Source of the DNA: Micromonospora fulviviridis | Lineage (GTDB): Bacteria; Actinomycetota; Actinomycetes; Mycobacteriales; Micromonosporaceae | Direction: 5' to 3' | NCBI RefSeq assembly: GCF_014648395.1 | Contig: NZ_BMRA01000016.1 | Coordinates: 1-64,000 of the forward strand | DNA: 64,000 bases | Shown: positions 55,628 through 63,366 of the stretch, piece after piece | How the letters are laid out: each line of letters begins with the position of its first letter | Numbering within the stretch: the first letter of the stretch is position 1 | Position numbers and translations under genes: made by a program | The notes under the pieces: model-generated | The model's input: only the letters and a program-made list of their open reading frames with translations | Told to the model about the DNA's origin: nothing | Databases searched by the model: none

Positions 55628-56962
55628 ATGTCCCGAACCCTGCACCTCAACGCGTTCCTGATGGGCGTCGGCCACCACGAGGCGGCCTGGCGGCACCCGC
55701 GTACCGACCCGCGCCGGGTCGCCGACGTGAAGCACTTCCAGGAGCTGGCCCGGATCGCCGAGCGGGGCACCCTCGACTCGGTGTTCCTCGCCGACGGGCT
55801 CGCGGTCGGCCCGGCCGTCCGGCACAACATCCAGGCCGTCTTCGAGCCGCTCACCCTGCTCGCCGCGCTGGCCACGGCCACCGAGCACATCGGCCTGATC
55901 GCGACCGCCTCCACCACCTACAACGAGCCGTTCAACCTGGCCCGCAAGTTCGCCTCGCTGGACCACCTCAGCGGCGGCCGGGCCGGCTGGAACATCGTCA
56001 CCTCCGCGCAGGCCCGCGAGGCCCGCAACTTCAACCTCGACGACCACCCGGAGCACGCCGAGCGGTACCGGCGGGCCGCCGAGTTCGTCGACGTGGCGAT
56101 CAAGCTCTGGGACAGCTGGGAGGACGAGGCGCTGGTCCTCGACACCGCGGCCGGCGTCTTCGCCGACACCGACCGGGTGCACGAGATCGACCACCGCGGC
56201 GAGCGGTTCCGGGTGCACGGGCCGCTGAACACCCCCCGCCCGCCGCAGGGCCGGCCGCTGCTCGTGCAGGCCGGCTCCTCCGCCGACGGCATCGCGTTCG
56301 CCGCCCGCTACGCCGAGGCCGTCTTCACGGCCCAGCAGACCCTCGCCGACGGCCAGGCGTTCTACGCCGAACTCCGGCGCGCGACCGCCGCCGCGGGCCG
56401 GGACCCCGACGGGGTCAAGGTGCTGCCCGGCATCGCGCCGGTGATCGGGGGTACGGAGTCCGAGGCCCGTGCCCTCGCCGATGAACTGGAGGCGCTGATC
56501 GTGCCCGAGCACGCCCTCGCGCAGCTCTCCGGCATGACCGGTCTCGATCTCGCCGGCCTGCCGCTGGACGGGCCGCTGCCCGACCTGCCCGATGTCAGCG
56601 CGGTGCAGTCCCACCAGAGCCGCTACCAGCTCGTCGTCGACCTGGCCCGCCGGGAGAAGCTCACCATCCGGCAGCTCATCGGCCGACTCGGCGGCGGTCG
56701 CGGGCACCGCGTCGTCGCCGGCACCCCGGAGCAGATCGCCGACCAGATCGAGCTCTGGTTCACCCAGGGCGCCGCCGACGGCTTCAACGTCATGCCACCC
56801 CTGCTGCCCCACGGACTGGAGGCCTTCGTGGATCACGTCGTACCGCTGCTGCGCCGGCGCGGCCTGTTCCGGCACGAGTACACCGGCCGCACCCTGCGCG
56901 AGCACTACGGGCTGCCCCGCCCGGCGAGCACCTACGCCGGCCGAGAGCTGGTGACGGCATGA
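55628..56962 (+). CDS. LLM-class FMN-dependent monooxygenase (NtaA/SnaA/DmoA-like)
   Basis: A 444-residue luciferase-like monooxygenase. Signature pieces are LNAFLMGVGHHEAAWRHP, VFLADGLAVGP, FASLDHLSGGRAGWNIVTS and QAGSSADGIAFAARYAEAVF (each abbreviated). These match the NtaA/SnaA/DMS-monooxygenase family, whose members oxidise chelators, sulfides or dibenzothiophene sulfone with FMNH2. It sits between the transporter and a flavin reductase that would supply reduced FMN; a role in releasing sulfite from imported organosulfur compounds is the likely reading. Confidence 0.9.
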   Translation: MSRTLHLNAFLMGVGHHEAAWRHPRTDPRRVADVKHFQELARIAERGTLDSVFLADGLAVGPAVRHNIQAVFEPLTLLAALATATEHIGLIATASTTYNEPFNLARKFASLDHLSGGRAGWNIVTSAQAREARNFNLDDHPEHAERYRRAAEFVDVAIKLWDSWEDEALVLDTAAGVFADTDRVHEIDHRGERFRVHGPLNTPRPPQGRPLLVQAGSSADGIAFAARYAEAVFTAQQTLADGQAFYAELRRATAAAGRDPDGVKVLPGIAPVIGGTESEARALADELEALIVPEHALAQLSGMTGLDLAGLPLDGPLPDLPDVSAVQSHQSRYQLVVDLARREKLTIRQLIGRLGGGRGHRVVAGTPEQIADQIELWFTQGAADGFNVMPPLLPHGLEAFVDHVVPLLRRRGLFRHEYTGRTLREHYGLPRPASTYAGRELVTA

Positions 56963-57522
56963 CCACCGTGGACCGGCCCGGAGCCGGCACCCTGGAGCTG
57001 CGACCGGTCGACGCCGACACGTTCCGCGGTCTGCTGCGCCGGCAGGCGTCCACGGTCACCGTGGTCACCACGCCCGGCCTGCACGGCGGCCGGCACCTGC
57101 CGTCGCTGCCCCCGGCCGGCTTCACCGCCACCTCGTTCACGTCGGTCTCGCTGGACCCGCCGCTGGTCTCCTTCTGCCTGGGCCGCGAGTCGTCGAGCTG
57201 GCCGACCGTGGAACGGGCCGAGCACGTGGCCGTGCACCTGCTCGCCTCCGGGCAGCAGGAGATCGCGAAGATCTTCGCCACCAGCGGGATCGACCGGTTC
57301 GCCGCCCATCCGGGCTGGGAGGCCGGGCCGTTCGGGGTGCCGCTGATCGGCGACGCCCTGGCCGTGCTGCTCTGCCGGGTGGTCCGCCGGATCGAGGCCG
57401 GCGACCACACCCTCGTGCTCGCCGAACCCCTGGCGCTCGGCGCGGGCGAGGACGGTGACCCGCTGGTGCACCACCGCGGCGGCTACACCACCACGCTCGG
57501 CGCGTGGCCGGAGACCTGGTGA
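56959..57522 (+). CDS. Flavin reductase domain protein
   Basis: A 187-residue flavin reductase-like protein: FRGLLRRQASTVTVVTTPG, AGFTATSFTSVSLDPPLVSFCLG (core GFTATSFTSVSLDPPLV) and FAAHPGWE, matching the FMN-binding split-barrel NAD(P)H:flavin reductases that pair with two-component monooxygenases. ATG at 56959 overlaps the monooxygenase stop (ATGA). It should deliver FMNH2 to the upstream enzyme. Confidence 0.9.
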   Translation: MTTVDRPGAGTLELRPVDADTFRGLLRRQASTVTVVTTPGLHGGRHLPSLPPAGFTATSFTSVSLDPPLVSFCLGRESSSWPTVERAEHVAVHLLASGQQEIAKIFATSGIDRFAAHPGWEAGPFGVPLIGDALAVLLCRVVRRIEAGDHTLVLAEPLALGAGEDGDPLVHHRGGYTTTLGAWPETW

Positions 57523-58130
57523 GCGCACCCGCCACCGAGCTGCTGGCGCTCGACCGGGCCGCCCAGGACCTGCTGTTCCGGGCGGCCCGGACGGCCAACG
57601 CGTTCACCGACGAACCGGTCGACGAGGAGCAGGTCAGGGCCATCCACGACCTGGTCCGGAACGGCCCGACCGCGATGAACGCCCAGCCGCTGCGGGTGCT
57701 GCTGCTGCGCTCGGCGCCGGCCCGGGCCCGGCTGCTGCCGTACCTCAGCTCCGGCAACCGGGACAAGACCGCGGGGGCCCCGCTGACCGCGGTGCTCGCC
57801 GCAGACGTGGACTGGCACGACCGGCTGCCCGAGCTGTTCCCGCACCGGCCCGGCGCCCGGGACTGGTTCACCGGCGACCCGGCCGGCCGGGAGGCCCAGG
57901 CCCGGTTCAACGCGGCGCTCCAGATCGGCTACCTGCTGATCGGGGTACGCGCCGCCGGGCTGGCCGCCGGCCCGATGGCCGGGTTCGACGCGGCCGGGGT
58001 GGAGCGGGAGTTCTTCCCGGACGGCCGGCACCGGGTGCTGCTGCTCATGAACATCGGCCGGCCGGCGCCCGACGCCTGGCGGGAGCGGCTGCCCCGGCTC
58101 GACTACGCCGAGGTGGTGCGCACCCTCTGA
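57519..58130 (+). CDS. Nitroreductase-family protein (RutE / malonic semialdehyde reductase-like)
   Basis: A 203-residue nitroreductase related to RutE: FRAARTANAFTDEPVDEEQV, GPTAMNAQPLRVLLLRS and GAPLTAVLAADVDWHDRLPELFPH (core ADVDWHDRLPELFPH), with GVRAAGLAAGPMAGFDAAGVE near the end. FMN-dependent reduction of an aldehyde, possibly one left after organosulfur cleavage, is inferred. GTG at 57519 overlaps the flavin reductase stop. It is the last gene of the operon. Confidence 0.87.
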   Translation: MSAPATELLALDRAAQDLLFRAARTANAFTDEPVDEEQVRAIHDLVRNGPTAMNAQPLRVLLLRSAPARARLLPYLSSGNRDKTAGAPLTAVLAADVDWHDRLPELFPHRPGARDWFTGDPAGREAQARFNAALQIGYLLIGVRAAGLAAGPMAGFDAAGVEREFFPDGRHRVLLLMNIGRPAPDAWRERLPRLDYAEVVRTL

Positions 58131-58134
58131 GACG

Positions 58135-58590
58135 TCAGCGGGGCTCCCAGGCGTCGGGGCGGGCGATCAGCTTGCGGACGTGGCCGGGGAGCTTCCCGCT
58201 GGCCATCTCGGCCAGGCTCACCTCGTCGACCACCTGCCGGACGGCGGCGCGGACGGCCACCCACAGCCGGGGCAGGTTCTCCGCCGCGCCCTCGTACTGC
58301 GTCTCCTCGGGGCGCAGCCCCCGTACCCCGGCGAGGGGGCCGTCGACGGCCCGCAGGATCTGCCCGATGGTGATGTCGCGCGGTGGCCGGGCCAGGGTGT
58401 AGCCGCCCTCGGCGCCGCGCTGGGCCCGGACGATCCCGGCCCGGCGCAGGTCGGCCAGGACCGCCTCGAGGAACTTGCGGGGCATGTCCTGCTCCGCCGC
58501 GATGGCCTGGGTGGACAGCAGGGTGGGGTACGCGGTGGCCAGGCTCAGTGCGGCCCGGACCGCGTAGTCGCCGCGCGCGGAGATCTGCAC
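58135..58590 (-). CDS. Rrf2-family regulator without cysteines
   Basis: A 151-residue Rrf2 protein. The winged helix begins MQISARGDYAVRAALSLA and includes STQAIAAEQDMPRKFLEAVLADLRRAGIVRAQRGAEGGYTLARPP in pieces (FLEAVLADLRRAGIV; GAEGGYTLARPP). It contains no cysteine, so it cannot carry the Fe-S cluster of IscR/NsrR/RsrR. It therefore resembles the CymR type, which reports cysteine status through a partner. It converges on the sulfur operon 4 bp away and is a candidate regulator of it. Confidence 0.88.
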   Translation of the reverse strand: MQISARGDYAVRAALSLATAYPTLLSTQAIAAEQDMPRKFLEAVLADLRRAGIVRAQRGAEGGYTLARPPRDITIGQILRAVDGPLAGVRGLRPEETQYEGAAENLPRLWVAVRAAVRQVVDEVSLAEMASGKLPGHVRKLIARPDAWEPR

Positions 58591-58597
58591 CCTGCCA

Positions 58598-59512
58598 TCA
58601 TGCCCGGCCGGCGGGGGCGGGGGAGTCGGCGGGCGGGCGAGGGCGCACCATGCGGACGGGCAGCGGCTGCTCCCGGGCGGCCCGGAAGGCCCCAGGGCTC
58701 ACCCCGACCTCGCGGGTGAAGAAGCGACCGAAGTTGGTCGGCTCGGGAAAGCCGAGCCGCCGGCCGATCCGGGCGATCGGCTCGTCGGTGGCGGCAAGCA
58801 GCCGGCTGGCCTGCAACGCCACCCGCTCGTCGATCACCTGCTTGGCGCTGCGGCCGGTCACCGCCAGGCAGGCCCGGGTCAAAGTACGCACCGAGCAGCC
58901 GAGCTGGGCCGCGTAGTCCTCCACCCGGCGGGTGTGCCGGTAGCCGCGCTCCACCTCCCGGCACAGCCGCCGGAAGGTCTCCGCCTCGGCCCGGGGCGTG
59001 GCCCGCTCGTCGGCCCCGGGCAGCAGGCTCAGCCGCAGCAGCAGCACGGCGAGCTGGTGGCGCAGCAGCGCCGCCGCGGCCGGAATCCCCGCGTGCCGGT
59101 CGGCGTCCACGGCCAGCTGCGTCACCTCGCTGATCACCGCGTCCTCGTCCTCCCCGGCGAGCTGCCGGTACGCCGGCACCGCGTCCGGGTCGACGTCGAG
59201 GCCGCGCAGGGTCTCCGGACGCCAGCGCACCACCGTCGCGTCGAGCTGCGGACCGAGGCAGCGCAGCACCTGACCGGGCCGGGCCCGCAGCAGCGTGCCC
59301 GGGCGGCAGGGCAGCGCCCGGAAGTCCAGCTCGGCGCTGCCGTGACCATGGGTGACCAGGATCAGCAGGTCGGCGTCGAGCAGGACCGGCCGGGACCAGC
59401 CGGATACGGGCGCGAGGTCGCCGAGCGCACCGGTGACGATCTCGTCGGCGTCGACGCGAGGGTCGGCCAGGTCGGTGCGGGTGGCCGGGGAGGGCTGACC
59501 GGTAGTGACCAT
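58598..59512 (-). CDS. AraC-family transcriptional regulator
   Basis: A 304-residue regulator. The N-terminal cupin-like ligand domain (about 30-170) has LLILVTHGHGSAELDFRALPCRPGTLL (core THGHGSAELDF), and the C-terminal AraC double helix-turn-helix (about 195-290) has QLGCSVRTLTRACLAVTGRSAKQVI and GFPEPTNFGRFFTREVGVSPGAFR (core FPEPTNFGRFF). The ligand is unknown. It diverges from the SDR gene, its possible target. The start is uncertain; ATG 59512 is used. Confidence 0.87.
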   Translation of the reverse strand: MVTTGQPSPATRTDLADPRVDADEIVTGALGDLAPVSGWSRPVLLDADLLILVTHGHGSAELDFRALPCRPGTLLRARPGQVLRCLGPQLDATVVRWRPETLRGLDVDPDAVPAYRQLAGEDEDAVISEVTQLAVDADRHAGIPAAAALLRHQLAVLLLRLSLLPGADERATPRAEAETFRRLCREVERGYRHTRRVEDYAAQLGCSVRTLTRACLAVTGRSAKQVIDERVALQASRLLAATDEPIARIGRRLGFPEPTNFGRFFTREVGVSPGAFRAAREQPLPVRMVRPRPPADSPAPAGRA

Positions 59513-59657
59513 CGTCCCGACGGTAACCGCCCGGCGCGCACGTTGCATCTCGACGGTTTCGGCCGGTCTTGTCGGCACTGGCCAGGGACGGTTAGGTTAC
59601 CGATCGGTAGCGCCCGGATCGGCCGACCGACCCGCGGCCCCGCACACCGGCGATGGG

Positions 59658-60440
59658 ATGGGCATGACGGATCTGTTCTCGGTCGAAGGCAAGACGGTCC
59701 TGGTCACCGGCGGCTCACGGGGGATCGGCCTGATGATCGCCCGAGGCTTCGTGCAGGCTGGTGCCAAGGTCATCATCTCGTCGCGCAAGGCCGACGTCTG
59801 CGAGGCCGTGGCCAAGGAACTTTCCGCCGAGGGGCACTGCGAGGCCATCCCCGCCGACCTGGGCCACGACGAGGGCGCGCTCGGGCTCGCGCAGGCCGTG
59901 CGGGAGCGCACCGACCGGCTCGACGTGCTGGTCAACAACGCCGGCGCCACCTGGGGCGCGCCGCTTGAGTCATACCCGGAGACCGCGTTCGACAAGCTCT
60001 GGGCGGTCAACGTCAAGGCCGTCTTCCGGCTCACCACCGCGCTGCTGCCCGCGCTGCGCGCGGCGGCGACCCCCGACGACCCGGCCCGCGTGATCAACAT
60101 CGGCTCGATCGACGGCATCCGGGTCCCGTGGATGGAGGTGTACGCCTACTCCGCGACCAAGGCGGCCGTGCACATGCTCACCCGCAGCCTCGCCCACCAG
60201 CTCGCCGGCGAGCAGATCACGGTCAACGCGATCGCGCCCGGGCCGTTCGAGAGCAAGATGATGGCCTTCGCGCTGGACGACCCGGCCTCCCGGGCGGCCA
60301 TCGAGCAGCAGGTGCCGCTGGGCCGGATCGGCCGCCCCGAGGACATGGCGGGCACGGCGATCTACCTGTCGTCGCGGGCCGGCGCGTACCTGACCGGGGC
60401 GGTCATCCCGGTCGACGGCGGGATCACCACGCACGGCTGA
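59658..60440 (+). CDS. Short-chain dehydrogenase/reductase (FabG-like)
   Basis: A 260-residue classical SDR: GGSRGIG cofactor motif near residue 20, VNNAGATWGAP, serine in INIGSIDG, YSATK active site and PVDGGITTHG end, as in FabG-like or gluconate 5-dehydrogenase-like enzymes. ATG at 59658 or 59664 are both possible starts. The -10-like TAGGTTACC lies upstream (59591-59599). It diverges from the AraC regulator and ends in a strong terminator. The substrate is unknown. Confidence 0.87.
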   Translation: MGMTDLFSVEGKTVLVTGGSRGIGLMIARGFVQAGAKVIISSRKADVCEAVAKELSAEGHCEAIPADLGHDEGALGLAQAVRERTDRLDVLVNNAGATWGAPLESYPETAFDKLWAVNVKAVFRLTTALLPALRAAATPDDPARVINIGSIDGIRVPWMEVYAYSATKAAVHMLTRSLAHQLAGEQITVNAIAPGPFESKMMAFALDDPASRAAIEQQVPLGRIGRPEDMAGTAIYLSSRAGAYLTGAVIPVDGGITTHG

Positions 60441-60462
60441 GCCGTACTCCGGAACTGACGGC

Positions 60463-60501
60463 CCGGGGCCGCGCGGACTCGGCAGATCCGCGCGGCCCCG
60501 G
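60463..60501. terminator. 15-bp bidirectional hairpin
   Basis: CCGGGGCCGCGCGGA (60463-60477) pairs exactly with 60487-60501 around a 9-nt loop, between the convergent SDR and SsgB stops. Confidence 0.8.
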
Positions 60502-60510
60502 TGTGCCGTG

Positions 60511-60942
60511 TCAGCGGCCGGCGAGCAGCCGGTTCACCGCCGTGTCGACGTCCAGGTGCTCGGCCTCGCGGCCGCGTGGGACGACGACGTAGGTCCGGCG
60601 CAGGAAGCGCACGAGCACGCTGCGCGGGACCTCGAAGAGGGCGTTGCCGTCCGGGGACGACAGCGCGAGCGCGACGAAGTCGCCGCGCGGGGTGGCCCAC
60701 GGCCAGACCCGGACGTCGCCGATGCCGGCCGGCTCGTCGAGACCGGTGACCAGCAGTTCGCGAGCGAACGACCAGCTCACCGCCTCGCCGCCGGCGGATT
60801 CGGCGTGGAACAGGACATGGACCGCATACGGGTCAGCAGGGTCGTAACGCAGACTGGCACGCACCGGCAAGGCGGTGGCGTCAGGCGCGACGAGCCTTAG
60901 CGACGTCTCGACCTCTACGGTCGTCGGTCGGATGACACTCAT
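60511..60942 (-). CDS. ssgB: SsgA-like (SsgB) sporulation/cell-division protein
   Basis: A 143-residue SALP protein closest in feel to SsgB: VEVETSLRLVA, LPVRASLRYDPADPYAVHVLFH (core LRYDPADPYAVHV), WSFARELLVTGLDEPAGIGDVRVWP (core FARELLVTGL), VALALSSPDGNALFEVP and a RTYVVVPRG end. In Streptomyces SsgB places FtsZ for sporulation septa, together with SsgA. No SsgA is nearby. ATG has a strong GGGGGGAG site. Only morphologically complex actinomycetes carry it. Confidence 0.88.
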   Translation of the reverse strand: MSVIRPTTVEVETSLRLVAPDATALPVRASLRYDPADPYAVHVLFHAESAGGEAVSWSFARELLVTGLDEPAGIGDVRVWPWATPRGDFVALALSSPDGNALFEVPRSVLVRFLRRTYVVVPRGREAEHLDVDTAVNRLLAGR

Positions 60943-61215
60943 GGACGTTCTCCCCCCGGCACCGCTGCGGAACGCGCGTGTCCCGCTTTTCCCATACTCA
61001 GGTGCTGCTCCTGGCTACGCTCCGCCATACGCTGACTTCACCCAGTGGTGGGAAGGGGGTCGGAAAGCCTTCGAGAACATGAAAATTCTTGTAGGATTTC
61101 CGCTTCCGCCCGATCCGTCATCCCGCCCGGCAACGGGTGGTTCAGTCGTCGACTTACTCCGGTAACGTCCAGTCCTCAGCGAGGGTGACGGTCCCGGGCG
61201 ACACTGGGGGTGGAA
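60943..61215. other. Non-coding gap upstream of ssgB
   Basis: This divergent gap is less GC-rich than its surroundings, with an A/T cluster at 61080-61100. It should carry the ssgB and PGPGW-gene promoters. No motif could be assigned with confidence. Confidence 0.4.
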
Positions 61216-61749
61216 ATGGTCACGAGGGGTTCCTCGGTGGCAGCGAGGACCACGGCCGGCCCGCCGAAAGGTGCGGCCCGAGCAGCCGAAAGTCGGGGGT
61301 ACGAGGTGCCTGACGAAGGGGGCCCGCGGACCGCTCTCGTGGAGCGGCCCCAGGCGGGATGGCGCGCGCGCCTGCACACCACCCTCGAACTGATCCGGGC
61401 CAATCCGACCGGCCGGGTCGCCCTCAAGATCTTCATCGGCGTGCTCGGCGCCATCGTCGTCACCGTCGGGGTCGCGCTGATCCCGCTGCCCGGGCCCGGC
61501 TGGCTGCTGGTGATCGCCGGCCTCGGCGTCTGGGCCGTCGAGTTCCACTGGGCGCGGCGGCTGCTCGCCTTCACCCGCCGGCACGTCAACGCCTGGACGC
61601 GCTGGGTCACCAGTCGGTCGCTGCCGGTGCGCTGCGCCCTGGGCGCCGTCGGGCTGGTGTTCGTGTCGGTCGTGGTGTGGCTGTCGCTCAAGTACAGCCT
61701 CGGGATCGACCTCGTGGCGCGGACGCTGCACTACCTCGCGACGCACTGA
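61216..61749 (+). CDS. PGPGW-family (TIGR02611) membrane protein
   Basis: A 177-residue membrane protein. A disordered basic N-terminus of about 55 residues precedes two close helices around the family motif (IPLPGPGWLLVIAGLGVWAVEF, core LPGPGWLL), a basic amphipathic stretch, and a third helix, ALGAVGLVFVSVVVWLSL. TIGR02611 members are actinobacterial proteins of unknown function. ATG at 61216 is preferred to GTG 61210. It stands directly upstream of tRNA-Val. Confidence 0.8.
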   Translation: MVTRGSSVAARTTAGPPKGAARAAESRGYEVPDEGGPRTALVERPQAGWRARLHTTLELIRANPTGRVALKIFIGVLGAIVVTVGVALIPLPGPGWLLVIAGLGVWAVEFHWARRLLAFTRRHVNAWTRWVTSRSLPVRCALGAVGLVFVSVVVWLSLKYSLGIDLVARTLHYLATH

Positions 61750-61799
61750 GACCCGGTTTTTGGTCCGGGCTCTCGATCAGGTAGAGTCATCGGCGCTGA

Positions 61800-61871
61800 G
61801 GGCGATTAGCTCAGCGGGAGAGCGCTTCGTTCACACCGAAGAGGTCACTGGTTCGATCCCAGTATCGCCCA
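61800..61871 (+). tRNA. tRNA-Val (anticodon CAC)
   Basis: A 72-nt cloverleaf. The acceptor GGGCGAT (61800-61806) pairs with ATCGCCC (61864-61870), the D arm contains AGCTCAGCGGGAGAGC, the anticodon arm CTTCG-TTCACAC-CGAAG has anticodon CAC, and the T arm has GGTTCGATCC. Discriminator A is followed by no encoded CCA. A -10-like TAGAGT lies at 61782-61787. The 3' end is the integration point of the element that follows. Confidence 0.95.
61829..61871 (+). mobile_element. Inferred attL core of an AICE in tRNA-Val
   Basis: pSAM2-type elements recombine within the anticodon-to-3' half of a tRNA gene and restore the gene. The integrase gene starts its 3' end 78 bp after this tRNA, so the identity segment probably runs from the anticodon stem to the 3' end. 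The exact limits need the right junction, which lies outside the window. Confidence 0.5.
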
Positions 61872-61879
61872 CGCAGGTC

Positions 61880-61913
61880 AAAGGCCACTTCCCGGCTTCG
61901 GGAGGTGGCCTTT
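61880..61913. terminator. Terminator between tRNA-Val and integrase
   Basis: AAAGGCCAC (61880-61888) pairs with GTGGCCTTT (61905-61913), and the stem continues inward to a GCTT loop through G-U and G-C pairs. It has T residues on the plus side and A residues on the other, so it can end both the tRNA and the int transcripts. Confidence 0.75.
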
Positions 61914-61948
61914 CTGCGTGTGTACAGCAGCTAAGTACAGCAGTTCTG

Positions 61949-63169
61949 TCAGCGGCCGAGTGAGTCACCGAGGCGTTTGAGTGCGTCTCTGGTCGCCTTC
62001 GTCGATACCTGTGTGTAGATCTCCATCGTCACGGAGAAGCGGGCGTGCCTCAGCACCTGCATGGCGACTCTGGGGTGGACGTCGAGGTCGGCGAGCAGCG
62101 TGGCGCAGGTGCGCCTGGCGTCGTGGACGGTGATCGGCTTGACGTTGGCCCTCTCGCATCTCGTCTGCCACGACCGTTGGAAGTTGCGCGGCTCGATGGG
62201 TGTGCCATACCGGGTGGTGAATACGAGGCTGGTTTCCTGCCAGGCGTTGCCGGCGGCTGCTCGTGCCTCGTCACGTTGTTCTTGTCTGAGCTTGATGGCG
62301 GTCAGGCAGATGTCGGGCAGGGGGAGGGTGGCGTCGGATGCCTGGGTCTTGGTGTCGCGGTGCAGGAGATGGCCGCGGACTCGTTGGAGTTGGCGGCCGA
62401 TGGTCAGCTCTCCCGCGTCGAGGTCGACGTCCTCCCATGTCAGGCCGAGGGCTTCGCCCTTGCGTAGTCCGGTGACGAGGACCAGGGCGTAGGCGGCGTA
62501 GAGCGGGTCCTCGTCGGCGCGGGCCGATTCGAGGAACTTTCGGGCCTCGTCGCTTGACCAGGACTTGCCCCGGCGGCGGCGGACGGTGGCGAGGGTGACC
62601 GCGACGGCCGGGTTCTTGGTGATGAGGTCTTCGGCCTGGGCGTGGGTGAGGGCGGCTCGCAGCGCGGCCCGGATGTCGCTGACCGTGCGCGTCGACGGGA
62701 CGGCCTGGCAGCAGCGGCCGACCGCACAGCAGCGCCGTTTGTGCTTCGGGCGGGCGGCGTCCTTGCCCTGGGCGCAGCACTGGCAGGTGCGGGCGACTTG
62801 GTTGATCCAGGTCTGCACGTCCCGCGACTGGAGCCGATCGAGCCGCTTCCCTCCGAGACTCGGTGCAATGTAGCGGCGGACGAACGTCTCGTAGGTGGCG
62901 TAGGTCAGCGGTGCCCGGTTCGGTTGGATGATCTCGGTGAGCCAGTAGGTGAGGAACCTGCCGACCGTGGGGACGCTGGTCGCCACCGGCCCCTGCTTCG
63001 CCTGCTGGTGCAGCTTGATCCACTTGTCGTGCACCGCTTCGCGGGTCTTGCCGTAGACGTACTTCCGGGTGCGCCGGCCGTCGGGCTTGGTGACCCAGAC
63101 GTAGGCGGCGAAGCCGTTGCGGTAGGGGAAGATCGAGCCTTCACCGTTGGCTCGGGCGCGTCCGGGCAT
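61949..63169 (-). CDS. int: Tyrosine site-specific integrase
   Basis: A 406-residue phage/AICE-type integrase. It has a glycine-rich AP2-like N-terminus (NGEGSIFPYRNGFAAYVWV core), a SAM-like core-binding domain (about 70-130), an unusual cysteine-rich insert (CQCCAQGKDAARPKHKRRCC, then GRCC, about 135-165) and a catalytic domain with Arg in TGLRKGEALGL, HDARRTC, LRHARFSVT and Tyr in MEIYTQ. The insert can form a zinc site. It integrates the element at tRNA-Val. The ATG is fused to the excisionase stop (TGATG). Confidence 0.93.
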   Translation of the reverse strand: MPGRARANGEGSIFPYRNGFAAYVWVTKPDGRRTRKYVYGKTREAVHDKWIKLHQQAKQGPVATSVPTVGRFLTYWLTEIIQPNRAPLTYATYETFVRRYIAPSLGGKRLDRLQSRDVQTWINQVARTCQCCAQGKDAARPKHKRRCCAVGRCCQAVPSTRTVSDIRAALRAALTHAQAEDLITKNPAVAVTLATVRRRRGKSWSSDEARKFLESARADEDPLYAAYALVLVTGLRKGEALGLTWEDVDLDAGELTIGRQLQRVRGHLLHRDTKTQASDATLPLPDICLTAIKLRQEQRDEARAAAGNAWQETSLVFTTRYGTPIEPRNFQRSWQTRCERANVKPITVHDARRTCATLLADLDVHPRVAMQVLRHARFSVTMEIYTQVSTKATRDALKRLGDSLGR

Positions 63170-63366
63170 CAGGCGGCCTCCTGGCGTTCGACCTGTTCGC
63201 GGATGTAGTCGTCGACCCATTCGGGGAGGATGCGGCGGTACTTGCCGTCCTTGATGGAGCGCAGCTCGCCGGTGGCGATCTTCATCTTGACCTTGGAGAT
63301 GCCGAAGCCGAGCAGGACGGCGACTTCTGCCGGTGAGTACCAGCGGGGGCGGAGGTCGTGGGTCAT
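63169..63366 (-). CDS. xis: Excisionase / MerR-like HTH protein
   Basis: A 65-residue protein with a MerR-type excisionase fold: WYSPAEVAVLLGFGISKVKMKIATGELRSIKDGKYRRILPEWVDDYI in pieces (SPAEVAVLLGFGISKVKMKI; KYRRILPEWVDDYI). It bends attachment-site DNA and directs the integrase to excision. ATG at 63366 overlaps the rep stop (ATGA) and its stop overlaps the integrase ATG, so rep, xis and int are translated as one unit. Confidence 0.87.
   Translation of the reverse strand: MTHDLRPRWYSPAEVAVLLGFGISKVKMKIATGELRSIKDGKYRRILPEWVDDYIREQVERQEAA

Noticed and set aside
60875..61165. Possible 96-residue gene between ssgB and the PGPGW gene
   Set aside because: Starts inside ssgB on the opposite strand, no ribosome site at its ATGs, no recognisable domain; its A/T-rich part fits a promoter region better.
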